DNA of 64,000 nucleotides from Microbulbifer sp. THAF38 (GCF_009363535.1 NZ_CP045369.1:3979001-4043000); one strand, 5' to 3'. Shown: positions 26,711 through 36,730, counted from the stretch's first letter. Program-made: numbers and translations. The notes: a model not told the origin generated them from the sequence alone.

Positions 26711-28288
26711 TTATAATTTTTCCCAAGCCATATCCCAGTTTCGACCTCTACCTGGCTCATACTGGTTTGCACTTCTGCTCCACTGGACACAGTAGCCAGA
26801 GTTAGGGAAGGGCTTACACTGATAAATATTTCCATCCCGAGCCAAAACTTTAGTACCTGCGGTATAGCGTCTCAGGCCGCGAGGGAAAACATAATCGTAG
26901 TCATCTTCATCTATAGTCTGCCCGTCATCTCCGTTGTTTTGATCATCATCACCTGAGTTGTGATCGTCATCTCCACTATCATCACCACCGACCAGATAGA
27001 AGTTTAGAGTGTTCTGTTCAATCAGATTACCTTCAAAGTCTTTTACAACTACCACTAACATGTGATGCCCAGCTTCAGATTTGGACAGAGCAAGTGTGGT
27101 ATTAACACTTTCACCATCTCGTATATTGCTGGCATAGTTGGCCAGCGTCTCCTGATCGTGGTTAACAACTTTTAATTCAGCTCTGATGTCACCAACCGCT
27201 GTTAGCGAAAGATCCAGAGCTGTTTGATCGCCGCTAATCGTATATTCATTCTCCAGACCGGATACGTTTAGCTCATAGTCAGGGATTTGGGTATTGATTT
27301 CATAACTGATTTCAACACGTTCCAGGCCGCTATCATTTTGCAAGTAGATCGGATTGGAACCGTAGGTGGGGTTGAAGCTATCTTGCCCATCGTACTCACC
27401 GGCACGGATCAAGGTTTGCTCCTGATTAATTTTCTCAGCCAGGTCGTGTGTCCAGTTGGTGGCCATACCCTGATCAGCAGAGGTGATATCCAGTACTGTG
27501 GAATAGGCTTCATTCTCACCGCCATTGCCAAACACACGAGTGTAAACTTTGTCACCCACACTCAAGTCTTGAGTGGGGATAATAGTTCCGCCCTGACTCC
27601 AGTTAGAGTTGTTGTCATCATTACCGTTATTTCCACTGAACTCCACATCAATCACATTGTAGAAAGCGTTAACAGTGTCACCAACATCCCATACCGCCAA
27701 AATAACTTGGTAACCTTCTCGTTCAGGTACAACACACTCGTGATAAACATCGTAGGGAGGTTGCTGGAAGTTTCCATCAACTTCACAAAACGGGTTGAGA
27801 TCGAAAGAATCGCGAGTTAGTGGTTGGTTTGGATTCCAATCCGCCTTTGTAATATAGTATTTCCAGTCGCGGGTAACATGATTCGCAGTAAAGTGCCATT
27901 TAAATGTTTGCGTACCGGCACTGATAGGATTTTTTATCCAACGATCGGAAGTTTGTTCATTGAGTGTGGACCAGGAGCTATTGCCACCACTAGCAATTTG
28001 TCCATCAGCGGGACCACTCTCCGGAAACCCTTCGGGCCCTTCAATACTCTGTGGTTCCCACTGAACAGAGCCACAGTTAACATTCTTTTCTCCAGTAGTG
28101 GATTGGGCATATTTACATAGGGTTCCCCGCGCAGAGGCAACACCACCGTCTAATTCTTCGACATAGCCATGGCTCATTACATTTGAACTGACGCCAGCCA
28201 AAATCATCGCCAATAGCGTTTTATTTAATGCAGGTTTCTTCAGTGAAGAAACTGCTTTTTTCACTCGTAAAGTCATATCAACTGCCAT
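26711..28288 (-). CDS. gbpA: Lytic polysaccharide monooxygenase AA10, GbpA-like
   Basis: A 525-residue secreted, copper-dependent LPMO likely to act on chitin. The signal peptide ends at MS-H, giving mature N-terminal His40, and with His137 (TANHVTRDW) it forms the histidine brace. The AA10 domain ends near 219. Residues about 235-440 match the two middle GbpA-type modules. An Asp/Asn-rich linker with repeated GDDD units follows (about 440-475), and the C-terminal 50 residues form a small carbohydrate-binding module of CBM73/CBM5-12 type ([19 protein letters not shown]). Two ATGs are possible, at 28288 and 28276. The substrate is inferred from family. Confidence 0.92.
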   Translation of the reverse strand: MAVDMTLRVKKAVSSLKKPALNKTLLAMILAGVSSNVMSHGYVEELDGGVASARGTLCKYAQSTTGEKNVNCGSVQWEPQSIEGPEGFPESGPADGQIASGGNSSWSTLNEQTSDRWIKNPISAGTQTFKWHFTANHVTRDWKYYITKADWNPNQPLTRDSFDLNPFCEVDGNFQQPPYDVYHECVVPEREGYQVILAVWDVGDTVNAFYNVIDVEFSGNNGNDDNNSNWSQGGTIIPTQDLSVGDKVYTRVFGNGGENEAYSTVLDITSADQGMATNWTHDLAEKINQEQTLIRAGEYDGQDSFNPTYGSNPIYLQNDSGLERVEISYEINTQIPDYELNVSGLENEYTISGDQTALDLSLTAVGDIRAELKVVNHDQETLANYASNIRDGESVNTTLALSKSEAGHHMLVVVVKDFEGNLIEQNTLNFYLVGGDDSGDDDHNSGDDDQNNGDDGQTIDEDDYDYVFPRGLRRYTAGTKVLARDGNIYQCKPFPNSGYCVQWSRSANQYEPGRGRNWDMAWEKL

Positions 28289-28882
28289 TATTTATGCATG
28301 TACGATTTCCTTCCTGGGTTGATTCACTTCCTTATTTTGCCCGACCAAGTAAACATCGCTTTATTTAAAAAATACTTGTAAGGCGTTATTGTCAGGTTAA
28401 TGGACTACGCTCTATAAATACGGTTCCGAGAATTTTCGCTATTGCGCTAACAAATTAAGATATTGTCACCAAAATACAAACTGCTCTTAGCAAGAGAAAA
28501 TATCAGAAAATTTTTGGGAATTTCTATTTAGACTTCTTGTCTGGAGGAGAGAAAGTATAAATCGACTACAAATACATAGAGAGTTCTAGGCAAATAAACA
28601 ACGGGAAGCAACCATCTAAAAATCCAAAAAGTTTTTTACTGAATATATGACCAAAAATTAGAATCTGAACTAAAAAAACAATTAAGGATAGAAGGCCAGT
28701 AAACACCTTATCTCCACTAAGCAGTCATATGGCAACACATCCCTGTGTTGCCTAGACCTATTAAGGGGATATCAAAAGGAAGATAAAACTCCAAATCCCA
28801 ACTGCATAGGGACTGTTTTCCTCCCCAAAACCCAAACAGACTAATGATTACGCCATAGCAGCACAGATTTGGCGCAAACCTG
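28289..28882. other. A+T-rich intergenic region upstream of the LPMO gene
   Basis: About 590 bases between two leftward genes. It must hold the LPMO promoter, and long A/T tracts are common. No reading frame with a recognisable product, RNA gene or clear operator was found. Confidence 0.5.
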
Positions 28883-29737
28883 TCACTCACCTGTAGCTGG
28901 GCAGTCTTGGCGCTTACGGATATCAATCATTATTAGTAGGTTGGCGATAAACCAAAGGTCTTTAATGATAAATATGCCACTTGAGGCCAGAATTCCTGGG
29001 CTCTGCCAGCTTCCGGGATAGCTGAATAGAAAGGTCTGAGTGGTCACAAAGACCGCTCCACAGAGTAGCACCCCCGGCCAAAACACAGGCCGCATGACAA
29101 TGCCTATAGCCAGAATGATCAGGGCGACCAAGTCATAGATGCCAATCAGATTGGAGGCCTGTTGTATATTGAAGAAATGATAGAGCCATGCCATCAAGGG
29201 TGAACTACGCACCAGACCCTCAATGCCCTGGGCTTCTATTGCGGTGAATTTCATCCCGCCAATCCACAGCAAGACCAACCCCACCGGTAAATAGTTCAGC
29301 CAGATATAGCGCTGTGACTGGCAGGCACTGCGGCTCAACAGTGTCAGGCCAACCGCTGTGAGGGCAAAGTACTTGATCACGCCCTGCCCGGAGCCAATAG
29401 CGGGAAATCCACCGAGGCTATCGATCCAATGTGCACTTCCGAGGAGGCTCAGTAATGGGACCAAAGATATAAATATAATCAGTAGTGCCAGAGGGCGAAT
29501 ATATTGTTGTTTTAACAGCGATAACAGGGCTAGCACGGCAGCTGCCGCAAAGACTAGCGCTACGACAATTCTTACGGTGTGCAAGCCTGCCTCACTATCC
29601 ACACCATAATCCACACCATAAAATCCGAAAATGGAGGCCAAGCCCCCACTCTGGCCAAGAAACAAAGCGGCAGCAATCAATGCAAATGAAAGGCCCAGTA
29701 GGGCCCTAGAGGTTTTTTGTAAAAAGGTATTCATCAT
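28883..29737 (-). CDS. DUF417 (YkgB-like) inner-membrane protein
   Basis: A 284-residue integral membrane protein with seven to eight hydrophobic segments. The family marker is WIGGMKFTAIEAQGIEGLVRSSP-like (near residue 157-180), found in YkgB/RclC-type DUF417 proteins. RclC acts with the reactive-chlorine response in E. coli, but no rcl genes are nearby. Here the protein is longer than YkgB because of an N-terminal extension with extra hydrophobic segments. No operon partner is evident. Confidence 0.75.
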   Translation of the reverse strand: MMNTFLQKTSRALLGLSFALIAAALFLGQSGGLASIFGFYGVDYGVDSEAGLHTVRIVVALVFAAAAVLALLSLLKQQYIRPLALLIIFISLVPLLSLLGSAHWIDSLGGFPAIGSGQGVIKYFALTAVGLTLLSRSACQSQRYIWLNYLPVGLVLLWIGGMKFTAIEAQGIEGLVRSSPLMAWLYHFFNIQQASNLIGIYDLVALIILAIGIVMRPVFWPGVLLCGAVFVTTQTFLFSYPGSWQSPGILASSGIFIIKDLWFIANLLIMIDIRKRQDCPATGE

Positions 29738-29962
29738 TCAGGGACCAAATCGTAAATAGCACTTGCGGAAAACCTAGTGGCTTCCCCTCTCACTCTTCTT
29801 ACAGCACTTCCCAAGACCAAATGACCCATCAAGTATTCTAGGTCGGGTTAGCTGTGAAAGTGCCTGAAGGCCTATTAACGTTGTCGGTCCTGACTGTAAA
29901 AAATTACACCTTAATTAACTTATTAACTGAAAATAGACTGGCCTCTGCTGGTCGTGTTCACT

Positions 29963-30331
29963 TTATTCCAAAGTAAGCGTCCCGCGGTACATCTGCATCT
30001 GGCAGCTAAAGGGGTATTTTCCCGGTTTGGCCGCGGGGATTTCTACCGTGGTTTCTTTATTGAGCGCTAGTTCAGCACTGATTTCGAGATCCGGGAAGAT
30101 CACCCATTCGGAGCAGGGGCTGGGATCTTCCCGTAAAAAATGCAGGGTAGCAGCATGGCCCGCAGGCAGGCGAATATGATCCGGCTCATAGACACCATTT
30201 TTGACCAGAATTTTTAATTGTTCACTGGCCGCCACTGTCTTTGCCACACCTCGCCTTGGGCCCAGCCAGAACCACCAAATGATGGCAATAATCAGCAGCA
30301 CTCCGATGGTATTTACCAGGATCGCATTCAT
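29963..30331 (-). CDS. Membrane-anchored cupredoxin-domain protein
   Basis: A 122-residue protein. One N-terminal transmembrane segment (ILVNTIGVLLIIAIIWWFWL) anchors a cupredoxin-like domain of the type found with copper ATPases. The putative ligands are Cys73 in DPSPCSEW and Cys110 with nearby Met in SCQMQMYRG. The start codon overlaps the stop of the upstream copper ATPase gene (TAATG), so the two are translationally coupled and controlled by the CueR-type promoter. A role in periplasmic copper handling next to the pump is likely. Confidence 0.83.
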   Translation of the reverse strand: MNAILVNTIGVLLIIAIIWWFWLGPRRGVAKTVAASEQLKILVKNGVYEPDHIRLPAGHAATLHFLREDPSPCSEWVIFPDLEISAELALNKETTVEIPAAKPGKYPFSCQMQMYRGTLTLE

Positions 30332-32574
30332 TAGTGCACCTCCGAAGGCTTAAAAAAGCGCAGGCGGTTGGCATTGCTCACCACGGTCAGTGAGGAAAGT
30401 GCCATAGCGGCGCCGGCCACAATCGGGCTCAGCAACATGCCGGTGAGCGGATATAGCACCCCTGCGGCGATGGGTATACCTAAAGTGTTGTAAATAAAGG
30501 CTCCAAAAAGGTTCTGTTTAATATTGCCGAGAGTGGCCCGCGATAATTCCACCGCGTTGGCTACTCCATGTAGGGAGGAACGCATCAAGGTGACATCCGC
30601 ACTTTCGATGGCGACATCGGTACCGGCGCCGATGGCAAAGCCCACATCGGCGCGGGCCAGTGCCGGGGCATCGTTGATACCATCCCCCACCATACCCACG
30701 CGCGCACCGCCTTTTTGCAATTCCGCGACTATGCGCTCTTTATCTTCCGGCAATAGCTCCGCATGCACTTTATCGATTTTCAGCTGACGGGCGACAGCCT
30801 CGGCACTGGCTTGGTTATCACCGGTTAGCATCTCCAAACGCAGGCCCAATTTACGTAAACGAGCGATGGCCGCTGCGGCATCGTCACGAATGGGATCGGC
30901 CACGGCGATAATTCCCTGCAGCACACCATCCACCGCGCCGTACATCACTGTACGGCCCTGTTCTGCCAGATTGTTGGCGCGGGCCTGCCAGTCACCCAGG
31001 GCAATATTTTCCCGCTGCATTAACTTACTGTTGCCCAGCAGTACCTTTTTACCGGAAATAACTCCCATCACCCCATGTGCGGTAATGGCTTCGAAATCAG
31101 TGGGCTTTTGTAGATCGAGCTTCTTCTCATGGGCTGCAATCACCACCGCCTCAGCCAGCGGATGCTCCGAGCCCTGTTCCAGGCTCGCCAATAAACGCAG
31201 TAATTCATCGCTATCGCCTTCGCTTTCGATATCGGTGAGACGCGGTGAGCCCTCGGTGAGCGTGCCGGTCTTATCCACAACCAGCACATCCAGATTGCAG
31301 GACTGCTGCAACGCCTTGCCATTGCGCACCAGTACACCGTATTCCGCACCCTTGCCCACGCCCACCATCACCGACATAGGCGTGGCAAGCCCCAGGGCGC
31401 AGGGGCAGGCAATAATCAGCACCGAGGTGAGTACCACCAGCATATGGGCGGCGCGTGGGTCCGGACCCAGGTTGAACCAGACCAGTGCCGCCACCACAGC
31501 GATGATCATCACTACTGGCACAAAAATGGCCGAGATTTTGTCCGCCAAGCGTGCAATGGGTACCCGTGAGCCCTGGGCGTTTTTGACCATCTCGATAATC
31601 TGCGCCAGACGGGTGTCCGCCCCTACTTTTTCCGCACGGAACAACAGGCTGCCGTTCTTATTCAGGGTACCGGCAGCCAGACTGTCTCCCTCGCCCTTCT
31701 TCACCGGCACCGGCTCGCCGGTGAGCATGGATTCATCCACCAGGCTGCCGCCCTCCAGCACTACCCCATCCACCGGGATCTTTTCACCGGGGCGCACGCG
31801 CAACTGGTCGCCGGCCTGAACCTGCTCGATCGGCAGGTCCACTTCTTTGCCATCGCGCAGAACCCGCGCCGAAGTGTCCTGTAGCTCCAGCAGTTTCTCC
31901 ACCGCCGCACTGGTGCGCCCACGGGCGCGCACTTCCAACGCCTGACCCAGGCTGATCAAGCCAATAATCATGGCGCTGGCCTCGAAGTACACATGGCGCG
32001 CGGATTCCGGCAGCAAATGGGGCACCAGCACCACCAACATAGAGAAAAGCCAAGCCGTGCCGGTACCCAGGGCCACCAGGGTATCCATAGTAGCGCTGTG
32101 GTGGCGCAGCGCCTTCCAGGCCCCGCTGAAGAATTGGCCACCACAGAACACCAGAATCGCGAGGGTAATAAGCCCCATGGCGCCCCAGGCCAGCTGGTCG
32201 GCGAAACTGTTGACGGACATCTTGTCGGTGATCAGGCCCCAGGCCATCAGCGGCAGCCCCACACCCAGGGCGATAGCCGAGCGCAACAGAAGCTGGTGAT
32301 AGTGGCGCTCTTCCTGGGCGCGCTGCTCTTCGCGCCGCTGGCGCTCGCTACTCTTGGCCACCTCGGCGTCATAACCCGCCTGACGCACAGCCTCGATACA
32401 GGCCTGCGGCGCCGCCGCGCCCTGCACCTTAAGAGTTTTATCGGCCAGGTTTACGCGGGCATCCTCCACCCCCGCAACCCCCTGTACAGCGCTCTCAATC
32501 TTATTCACACAGCCGGCACAGCTCACGCCACTGAGGCGGAATAGTGTCTGCGCTGATTGCTGCTCTTTCGCCAT
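30331..32574 (-). CDS. copA: Copper-exporting P1B-type ATPase
   Basis: A 747-residue inner-membrane copper ATPase from the ATG at 32574, which follows GGGAG; the longer frame to 32637 would run through the promoter. It has one N-terminal HMA domain (CAGC at 19-22), the transmembrane metal-binding CPC (Cys390, Cys392), the phosphorylated Asp434 in DKTGT, HP-type SEHPLAEA and the hinge GDGINDAP. It exports Cu(I) from the cytoplasm. The promoter resembles CueR-regulated ones. Not to be confused with the multicopper oxidase of the same common symbol at 17267. Confidence 0.95.
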   Translation of the reverse strand: MAKEQQSAQTLFRLSGVSCAGCVNKIESAVQGVAGVEDARVNLADKTLKVQGAAAPQACIEAVRQAGYDAEVAKSSERQRREEQRAQEERHYHQLLLRSAIALGVGLPLMAWGLITDKMSVNSFADQLAWGAMGLITLAILVFCGGQFFSGAWKALRHHSATMDTLVALGTGTAWLFSMLVVLVPHLLPESARHVYFEASAMIIGLISLGQALEVRARGRTSAAVEKLLELQDTSARVLRDGKEVDLPIEQVQAGDQLRVRPGEKIPVDGVVLEGGSLVDESMLTGEPVPVKKGEGDSLAAGTLNKNGSLLFRAEKVGADTRLAQIIEMVKNAQGSRVPIARLADKISAIFVPVVMIIAVVAALVWFNLGPDPRAAHMLVVLTSVLIIACPCALGLATPMSVMVGVGKGAEYGVLVRNGKALQQSCNLDVLVVDKTGTLTEGSPRLTDIESEGDSDELLRLLASLEQGSEHPLAEAVVIAAHEKKLDLQKPTDFEAITAHGVMGVISGKKVLLGNSKLMQRENIALGDWQARANNLAEQGRTVMYGAVDGVLQGIIAVADPIRDDAAAAIARLRKLGLRLEMLTGDNQASAEAVARQLKIDKVHAELLPEDKERIVAELQKGGARVGMVGDGINDAPALARADVGFAIGAGTDVAIESADVTLMRSSLHGVANAVELSRATLGNIKQNLFGAFIYNTLGIPIAAGVLYPLTGMLLSPIVAGAAMALSSLTVVSNANRLRFFKPSEVH

Positions 32575-32606
32575 AATGCTCTCCCGCAATACCGTTTCTG
32601 GCGACA

Positions 32607-32637
32607 AAGTTACAACCTTACCCCTAGGGTAAGGCAA
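32607..32637 (-). promoter_or_regulatory. CueR/MerR-type promoter with 19-bp spacer
   Basis: On the minus strand TTGCCT (32632-32637) and TAACTT (32607-32612) are separated by exactly 19 bases. A near-perfect palindrome (CCTTACCC-N3-GGGTAAGG, 32616-32634) fills the spacer. This is the layout of MerR-family copper promoters such as copA of E. coli (CCTTCC-N6-GGAAGG). The copper ATPase start codon is 33 bases downstream. Confidence 0.82.
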
Positions 32638-32790
32638 CGGGTTACAGCCACAATTTTCCCTGCCCTATTCCCGGGCCGCCAATATCTAGCTTAGCGGCTG
32701 GACTGGCGCACCCTGCTCTGGCCAAAGCACGTAATAAAGAGCCACTGTAAAGGCCGCGCAAGCCCTACGTCGGAATGTTATTATCGCGCC

Positions 32791-34122
32791 ATGAAACACC
32801 CCCTGCTTCCCGAAAGACCCCTGAGTATCTCCCCGACTCTGGCCGCGACTGTTGGCCTGGAGGAAGCGGTATTGCTCACCGCCCTGGGCGACCTGACACC
32901 TTTCCTGCCCGCGGAACCCTACGCCGGGCGGAACTGGTTTACCGCCACCGGCGAGCAGCTCTACCTACTGTTGCCCTTCTGGCAGGCGGCAGATATCCAG
33001 CGGGTAGCCACCAGCCTGCGCAATCAGGGTGCCCTGATGCTCGGCGCGGCTCCTTTCGGTAGCAGTGAGGTCCTCAAGTTCACCCTGCCCAGTGAACATC
33101 GCCGCCCAACAGCCCAGGCTCAACCCCCAGAATCGAGCCGCGCTCCGGCGCCAACCAGCCGCAGCGCTAACACCATTGCCCCCAGCTGGCAGCCGGATGC
33201 CGAAACCATGGCGCGCATCAGCCAGCTGGGCATCCCGGAACACTTTGTGCGGGAGCAGCTACCGGAGTTTGTCACCTACTGGCGCGAACGGGCCGAGCCG
33301 CGTCACTCCTTCGGTTCCCTGTTCCTGCGCCAGGTAAAGAGTAAGTGGGAGGCCTTTCGCGCAACCGCCCAGCGCAAGCAGGCCCTGCCGGATAACTGGC
33401 AGCCGAACAACGATACCCTGCGCAAACTGGCCGACGAGGGGGTACCCAGTACCTTTGTCAGCCGCGGCCTGCAGCGCTTTCTGGACTACCACCGCTCCAG
33501 CGGCAAGCAATCCATTTCCTGGGACCTGGAATTCAATGACTGGATCATGGAAGACTGGGAAAAACAGGAAACCCCATTTATTGAAAAGCGCAAACCCACC
33601 GCCATGACCCGCGACTGGCAACCCAGCGAACACACCTGGGAGCAGCTGCAGCGCCTGGCAATCAACCCGCGCTTTGCCGCTGAACTGCTGCCAGAATTTA
33701 TTTATAAATGGACAGAGCGCGGTGGCCACAGCGCGCGTTGGGGCGAACTGTTTATTGAATACGCCCGCGAGGAATGGGCCTACTACTGCCAGGGTATTGA
33801 GAAAAACCCGGTAGCCAAACCCATAGCGCGCAACTGGCAGCCCGGCGGCGACTGCCTGAGCCACCTGGTGAACCAGTGCGAGATAGACCGCGACTTCGCC
33901 CTGTCACTGGTACCGGAATTTATTATTTACTGGCGCGGCCAAAACGCCGCGCGCAAAAGCTGGGACGCCGTATTTGTGCGTCACGCTCGCCACCAATGGG
34001 CTGAGCGCAACAAGTTGGCAATAGGAAACTCTTATGGCAATCCACAAGACGCCCACAACAACGCAAACCAACGCACCCGCGACCGCTCAATCGGCGACAT
34101 ACTCACAGACACAAACTGGTAA
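32791..34122 (+). CDS. DnaT-like primosomal protein with four tandem DnaT repeats
   Basis: A 443-residue protein. Residues 1-100 resemble a winged-helix replication-protein domain (GLEEAVLLTALGDL, GRNWFTATGEQL, LPFWQAADIQRV). Then come four copies of the WQP-x-LPEF-x-W unit of the DnaT ssDNA-binding domain, at about 133-187, 203-256, 276-329 and 349-403, each ending in a W(E/A) pair. E. coli DnaT has one such unit. The C-terminus overlaps the next gene, a lambda P-like loader, by 89 bases. Together they look like a helicase-loading pair. The extent of repeats in homologues is unknown to me. Confidence 0.85.
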   Translation: MKHPLLPERPLSISPTLAATVGLEEAVLLTALGDLTPFLPAEPYAGRNWFTATGEQLYLLLPFWQAADIQRVATSLRNQGALMLGAAPFGSSEVLKFTLPSEHRRPTAQAQPPESSRAPAPTSRSANTIAPSWQPDAETMARISQLGIPEHFVREQLPEFVTYWRERAEPRHSFGSLFLRQVKSKWEAFRATAQRKQALPDNWQPNNDTLRKLADEGVPSTFVSRGLQRFLDYHRSSGKQSISWDLEFNDWIMEDWEKQETPFIEKRKPTAMTRDWQPSEHTWEQLQRLAINPRFAAELLPEFIYKWTERGGHSARWGELFIEYAREEWAYYCQGIEKNPVAKPIARNWQPGGDCLSHLVNQCEIDRDFALSLVPEFIIYWRGQNAARKSWDAVFVRHARHQWAERNKLAIGNSYGNPQDAHNNANQRTRDRSIGDILTDTNW

Positions 34123-34699
34123 TGCGCAAAATCAGGAACAGCTGAACGAAAAAAAACGCGCGATTAACGAAGTATTCGCGTTGTTTAAACTGAATTACCA
34201 CAACCAGTTCAGTGCCGCATTTCCGGATACCGAAACCCTGCACCACGCAAAACGCCTGTGGCTTGAAGCGCTGGCCGCTTTTGAAGCGCAGGATATTATG
34301 CAGGGCGCAAAGCGCGCGATACTGCAGAGCGAATACCTGCCCACAGTACACAAGATGCTGCTGCTCTGCGCCGCCGGCGAAAACGGCCTACCGGAAGCCC
34401 GCGCCGCCTACCGCGAAGCCTGTAATGCCCCCAGCCCCAAAACCAACCACAAATGGAGCCACCCAGCGGTTTACCACGCCGGGCGTGAATCCAACTGGTA
34501 TTTTCTCGCCAACAACCCAGAATCCATCGCCTACCCGGTATTTGCAGAGCACTACCGGAAACTTTGTGCGCGCGTACTGGAAGGAGAAAAACTCAGTGCC
34601 CCGGAACAATTAAAGCTGGAAGAAAACCCCGGCACCCCGCTTTCCAAAGAAGAGAATGCGCAAAAAATGGCAGCCTTGAGGGCTGAGTTAGGTATTTAA
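34034..34699 (+). CDS. Lambda P-like replicative helicase loader
   Basis: A 221-residue protein whose middle and end align with phage lambda replication protein P: INEVFALFKLNY, KRLWLEALAAFEAQDIMQG, LPEARAAYREAC, and the terminal KMAALRAELGI. Lambda P loads DnaB helicase and displaces the host loader. The ATG at 34034 lies inside the DnaT-like gene, seven bases after AGGAAAC, so translational coupling is likely. A Thr/Gln/Ala-rich N-terminus of about 35 residues is probably flexible. No phage structural genes are nearby, so this may be the cell's own loader. The alternative is a prophage relic. Confidence 0.82.
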   Translation: MAIHKTPTTTQTNAPATAQSATYSQTQTGNAQNQEQLNEKKRAINEVFALFKLNYHNQFSAAFPDTETLHHAKRLWLEALAAFEAQDIMQGAKRAILQSEYLPTVHKMLLLCAAGENGLPEARAAYREACNAPSPKTNHKWSHPAVYHAGRESNWYFLANNPESIAYPVFAEHYRKLCARVLEGEKLSAPEQLKLEENPGTPLSKEENAQKMAALRAELGI

Positions 34700-35235
34700 A
34701 TCTTCTTCGTCCGGCGCTAGGGAATACCCTTAGCGTCCCCCCCTCCAACACTTATATTTCCCCACATACTCCCAAAAAATATGACCGGATCTACAGAAAG
34801 ATTTAGGTCACTTTGATCACTCTTTTTATCGACCCATCGCAAAAAGATAGAACCCCTCTTAAGCTCGAAGAATTGTAGGTATTTTGTTCTAACAGTTAGC
34901 AATCCGTAACTCCCACTACTCAGATGTGCACTATAGAACCATTTAGGGATGGCAGATTGATTTGCTGTTTTTTTAGATAAATTAGTGCAAAATTCCTCCT
35001 GCAATGATGACCGGGAGGCTATCAGTCTGGTTGATCACTGTATAAAGATAATCGGAGTGGATGCCTTATAATTTACCCGAATTGCAAAAAATACTTAGTT
35101 ACATGTACAAGCTATTTCAAGGATCCGATTAGTAGACTCATTCGCTAAATAAGTCTTCACTAAATGTATATTTTCTAAGCACTATTAGTTCATTCATTTT
35201 TAGCTTCAAAAAAAACATTAATAAAGAGGGGGAAA
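34700..35235. other. A+T-rich region before the DinB gene
   Basis: G+C falls sharply after the helicase loader and stays low to about 39.2 kb. A possible small leftward gene occupies 34717-35004. The rest, 35005-35235, shows no gene; GAGGGGG lies before the DinB start. Confidence 0.55.
34717..35004 (-). CDS. Hypothetical protein, doubtful
   Basis: A 95-codon frame starting with TTG. The central part (KWFYSAHLSSGSYGLLTVRTKYLQFFELKRG-like) reads as alternating beta strands and the composition looks protein-like, but there is no ribosome binding site before the TTG and no family is recognised. It may be the tail of a degraded gene. It is the only candidate between the helicase loader and the DinB gene. 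Confidence 0.35.
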   Translation of the reverse strand: MQEEFCTNLSKKTANQSAIPKWFYSAHLSSGSYGLLTVRTKYLQFFELKRGSIFLRWVDKKSDQSDLNLSVDPVIFFGSMWGNISVGGGDAKGIP

Positions 35236-35733
35236 ATGCAGTTTTTTAATGCATTTCAATATAAGAAATGGGCAAATGAAGAATTACTTCAGTTTGGGGA
35301 ACGGCAGCTTTCAAAACTTCCTGAAAAGGAAGCTATATTCTTCATCAGGATTTTAAACCATACAACAGTCGTTGACAGTCTCTTTATCAGTCGAATTTTG
35401 GGAGAACCAGAAAAGTATAGTGCAGATAACACCCTAGAAACCCCAACGATATCAGAATTGCGCAGTACAATGAGCAAAAATGACTCTTGGTTAGTTCAAT
35501 ATGCAGAATCAATATCAGAGAAAGAACTAAAAAAGATTATTTCATTTAGATTTGTTGATGGCGATACAGGGCAACTTTCCGTAGAAGAGACCCTGATCCA
35601 TTTATTAACTCATGGTAGCAATCACAGAGGTATGGCATCTAGAGTGCTGGCAGAAAACAAACTTGAACGCCCAAGAGATACTTTCACTCGATATTTACAT
35701 CAAATTGAGCCATCGAGAAGAACTTTTGACTAG
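35236..35733 (+). CDS. DinB family protein
   Basis: A 165-residue four-helix-bundle protein of the DinB/YfiT superfamily. The candidate metal ligands are His42 in NHTTVVD and His126 and His130 in HGSNHRG, the classic three-His pattern. Members include thiol S-transferases and uncharacterised DNA-damage-induced proteins; function here is unknown. The ATG follows GAGGGGG. G+C is low, and an attC-like sequence follows the stop codon within three bases. Confidence 0.85.
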   Translation: MQFFNAFQYKKWANEELLQFGERQLSKLPEKEAIFFIRILNHTTVVDSLFISRILGEPEKYSADNTLETPTISELRSTMSKNDSWLVQYAESISEKELKKIISFRFVDGDTGQLSVEETLIHLLTHGSNHRGMASRVLAENKLERPRDTFTRYLHQIEPSRRTFD

Positions 35734-35812
35734 CACTTAACAAACTATTTAAGAGCGATTCGAAAACTATAGAATTTTTCAAATACGCTTTATTTCGTAT
35801 TTAATGTTGGAT
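35734..35812 (+). repeat. Integron attC-like site
   Basis: ACTTAAC (35736-35742) fits the R'' consensus RYYYAAC, and GTTGGAT (35805-35811) fits R' GTTRRRY. Between them, TAACAAACTATTTAAGAGCG resembles the left half of Vibrio repeats (TAACAAACNNNTCAAGAG), and AGAGCG pairs with CGCTTT on the other side. The site begins just after the DinB stop codon, as expected in a cassette. I found no second attC and no integrase, so it could also be a solitary relic or chance. Confidence 0.45.
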
Positions 35813-35874
35813 ACAGAAGACTATGTATTGCACTGCTCGCAACAACCAGGAATATTTCACCAGGAAGGATATAG

Positions 35875-36687
35875 ATGAGATTAACTCTAGCTGTTATTTG
35901 GATTTTTATTATATCGTATCCGCTTGACGTTAAAGCTGACATCTGGGGGCGTGATTATTACACCAAACCCTTTCAACCTGCGTTCATATTTATTGCCATC
36001 TTTGGTGCCGAGAACTCAGAATTAAAACTGTCGGAAGTTGATCATAATATCGACCAAATACCAGAAGGGGTCGATATCGCATTCTACAACAAGTCTATCC
36101 CAGAACAAAAAGACTATATCGAAGGCTTTCTGACAGGAACAATGGGGCAATTACTAAAAACGCAATCACCGGAGTTATATCAAAAAACAATACAAACTAA
36201 CAGCATAGCCATAGTGTCAGGTGAATTTAAGGACGTAAAATCACTTACATATCTCAAAAATACCATTGGTATTATTAAAGCCATTACAGAAGAGGGGGCA
36301 GTTTCTGTAATAGACTTTCAAATCGCTAGGCTCTACACGCCTGATCAGTGGTCAGATACTTTTTTTGAACCACGGAGACCTTCCCCACAGAAACATGTTT
36401 TTCTAATGTACTCTCCGGAGAAAGATGGAATTTGGTTACATTCAAGGGGAATGCGAACATTTGGAATGCCCGACATTAGCCTGGTGGGTTGGCCGGAAAA
36501 GCATCTCCATGATGGGCATAAGTTGGCAAGAAGATTTATAGAAATCTATGCAAAGGGTAAATTCCCGGAGTCTGGTATTGAGATCAAAGTTGAGGGGTTG
36601 CCAAGAGGTATGTATACACAGCTCAAAGGTGGGTACGACAATCTTGACTTTAATAACTTTTACATTGAAATCCAATGGCCTAAATAA
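35875..36687 (+). CDS. Exported protein of unknown function
   Basis: A 270-residue protein with a signal peptide (RLTLAVIWIFIISYPLDVKA). It is acidic to neutral and has no family I recognise. Features include SIAIVSGEFKD, a beta-strand-rich middle, PDQWSDTFFEPRRP, and WLHSRGMRTFGMPDISLVGWP near residue 185-205. It lies in the A+T-rich accessory stretch after the attC-like site. AGGAAGG precedes the ATG, so the start is well supported. Confidence 0.7.
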   Translation: MRLTLAVIWIFIISYPLDVKADIWGRDYYTKPFQPAFIFIAIFGAENSELKLSEVDHNIDQIPEGVDIAFYNKSIPEQKDYIEGFLTGTMGQLLKTQSPELYQKTIQTNSIAIVSGEFKDVKSLTYLKNTIGIIKAITEEGAVSVIDFQIARLYTPDQWSDTFFEPRRPSPQKHVFLMYSPEKDGIWLHSRGMRTFGMPDISLVGWPEKHLHDGHKLARRFIEIYAKGKFPESGIEIKVEGLPRGMYTQLKGGYDNLDFNNFYIEIQWPK

Positions 36688-36730
36688 TTTAGAGAAAGAA
36701 AAAAGTAATCTATTTTGTTCCACCTTAGCG

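Noticed and set aside
27287..27820. 177-codon plus-strand open frame
   Set aside because: It is antisense to the LPMO gene and has no ribosome binding site or domain.
30866..31819. 317-codon plus-strand open frame
   Set aside because: It is antisense to the copper ATPase core, very Ser/Pro/Thr-rich and without family features.
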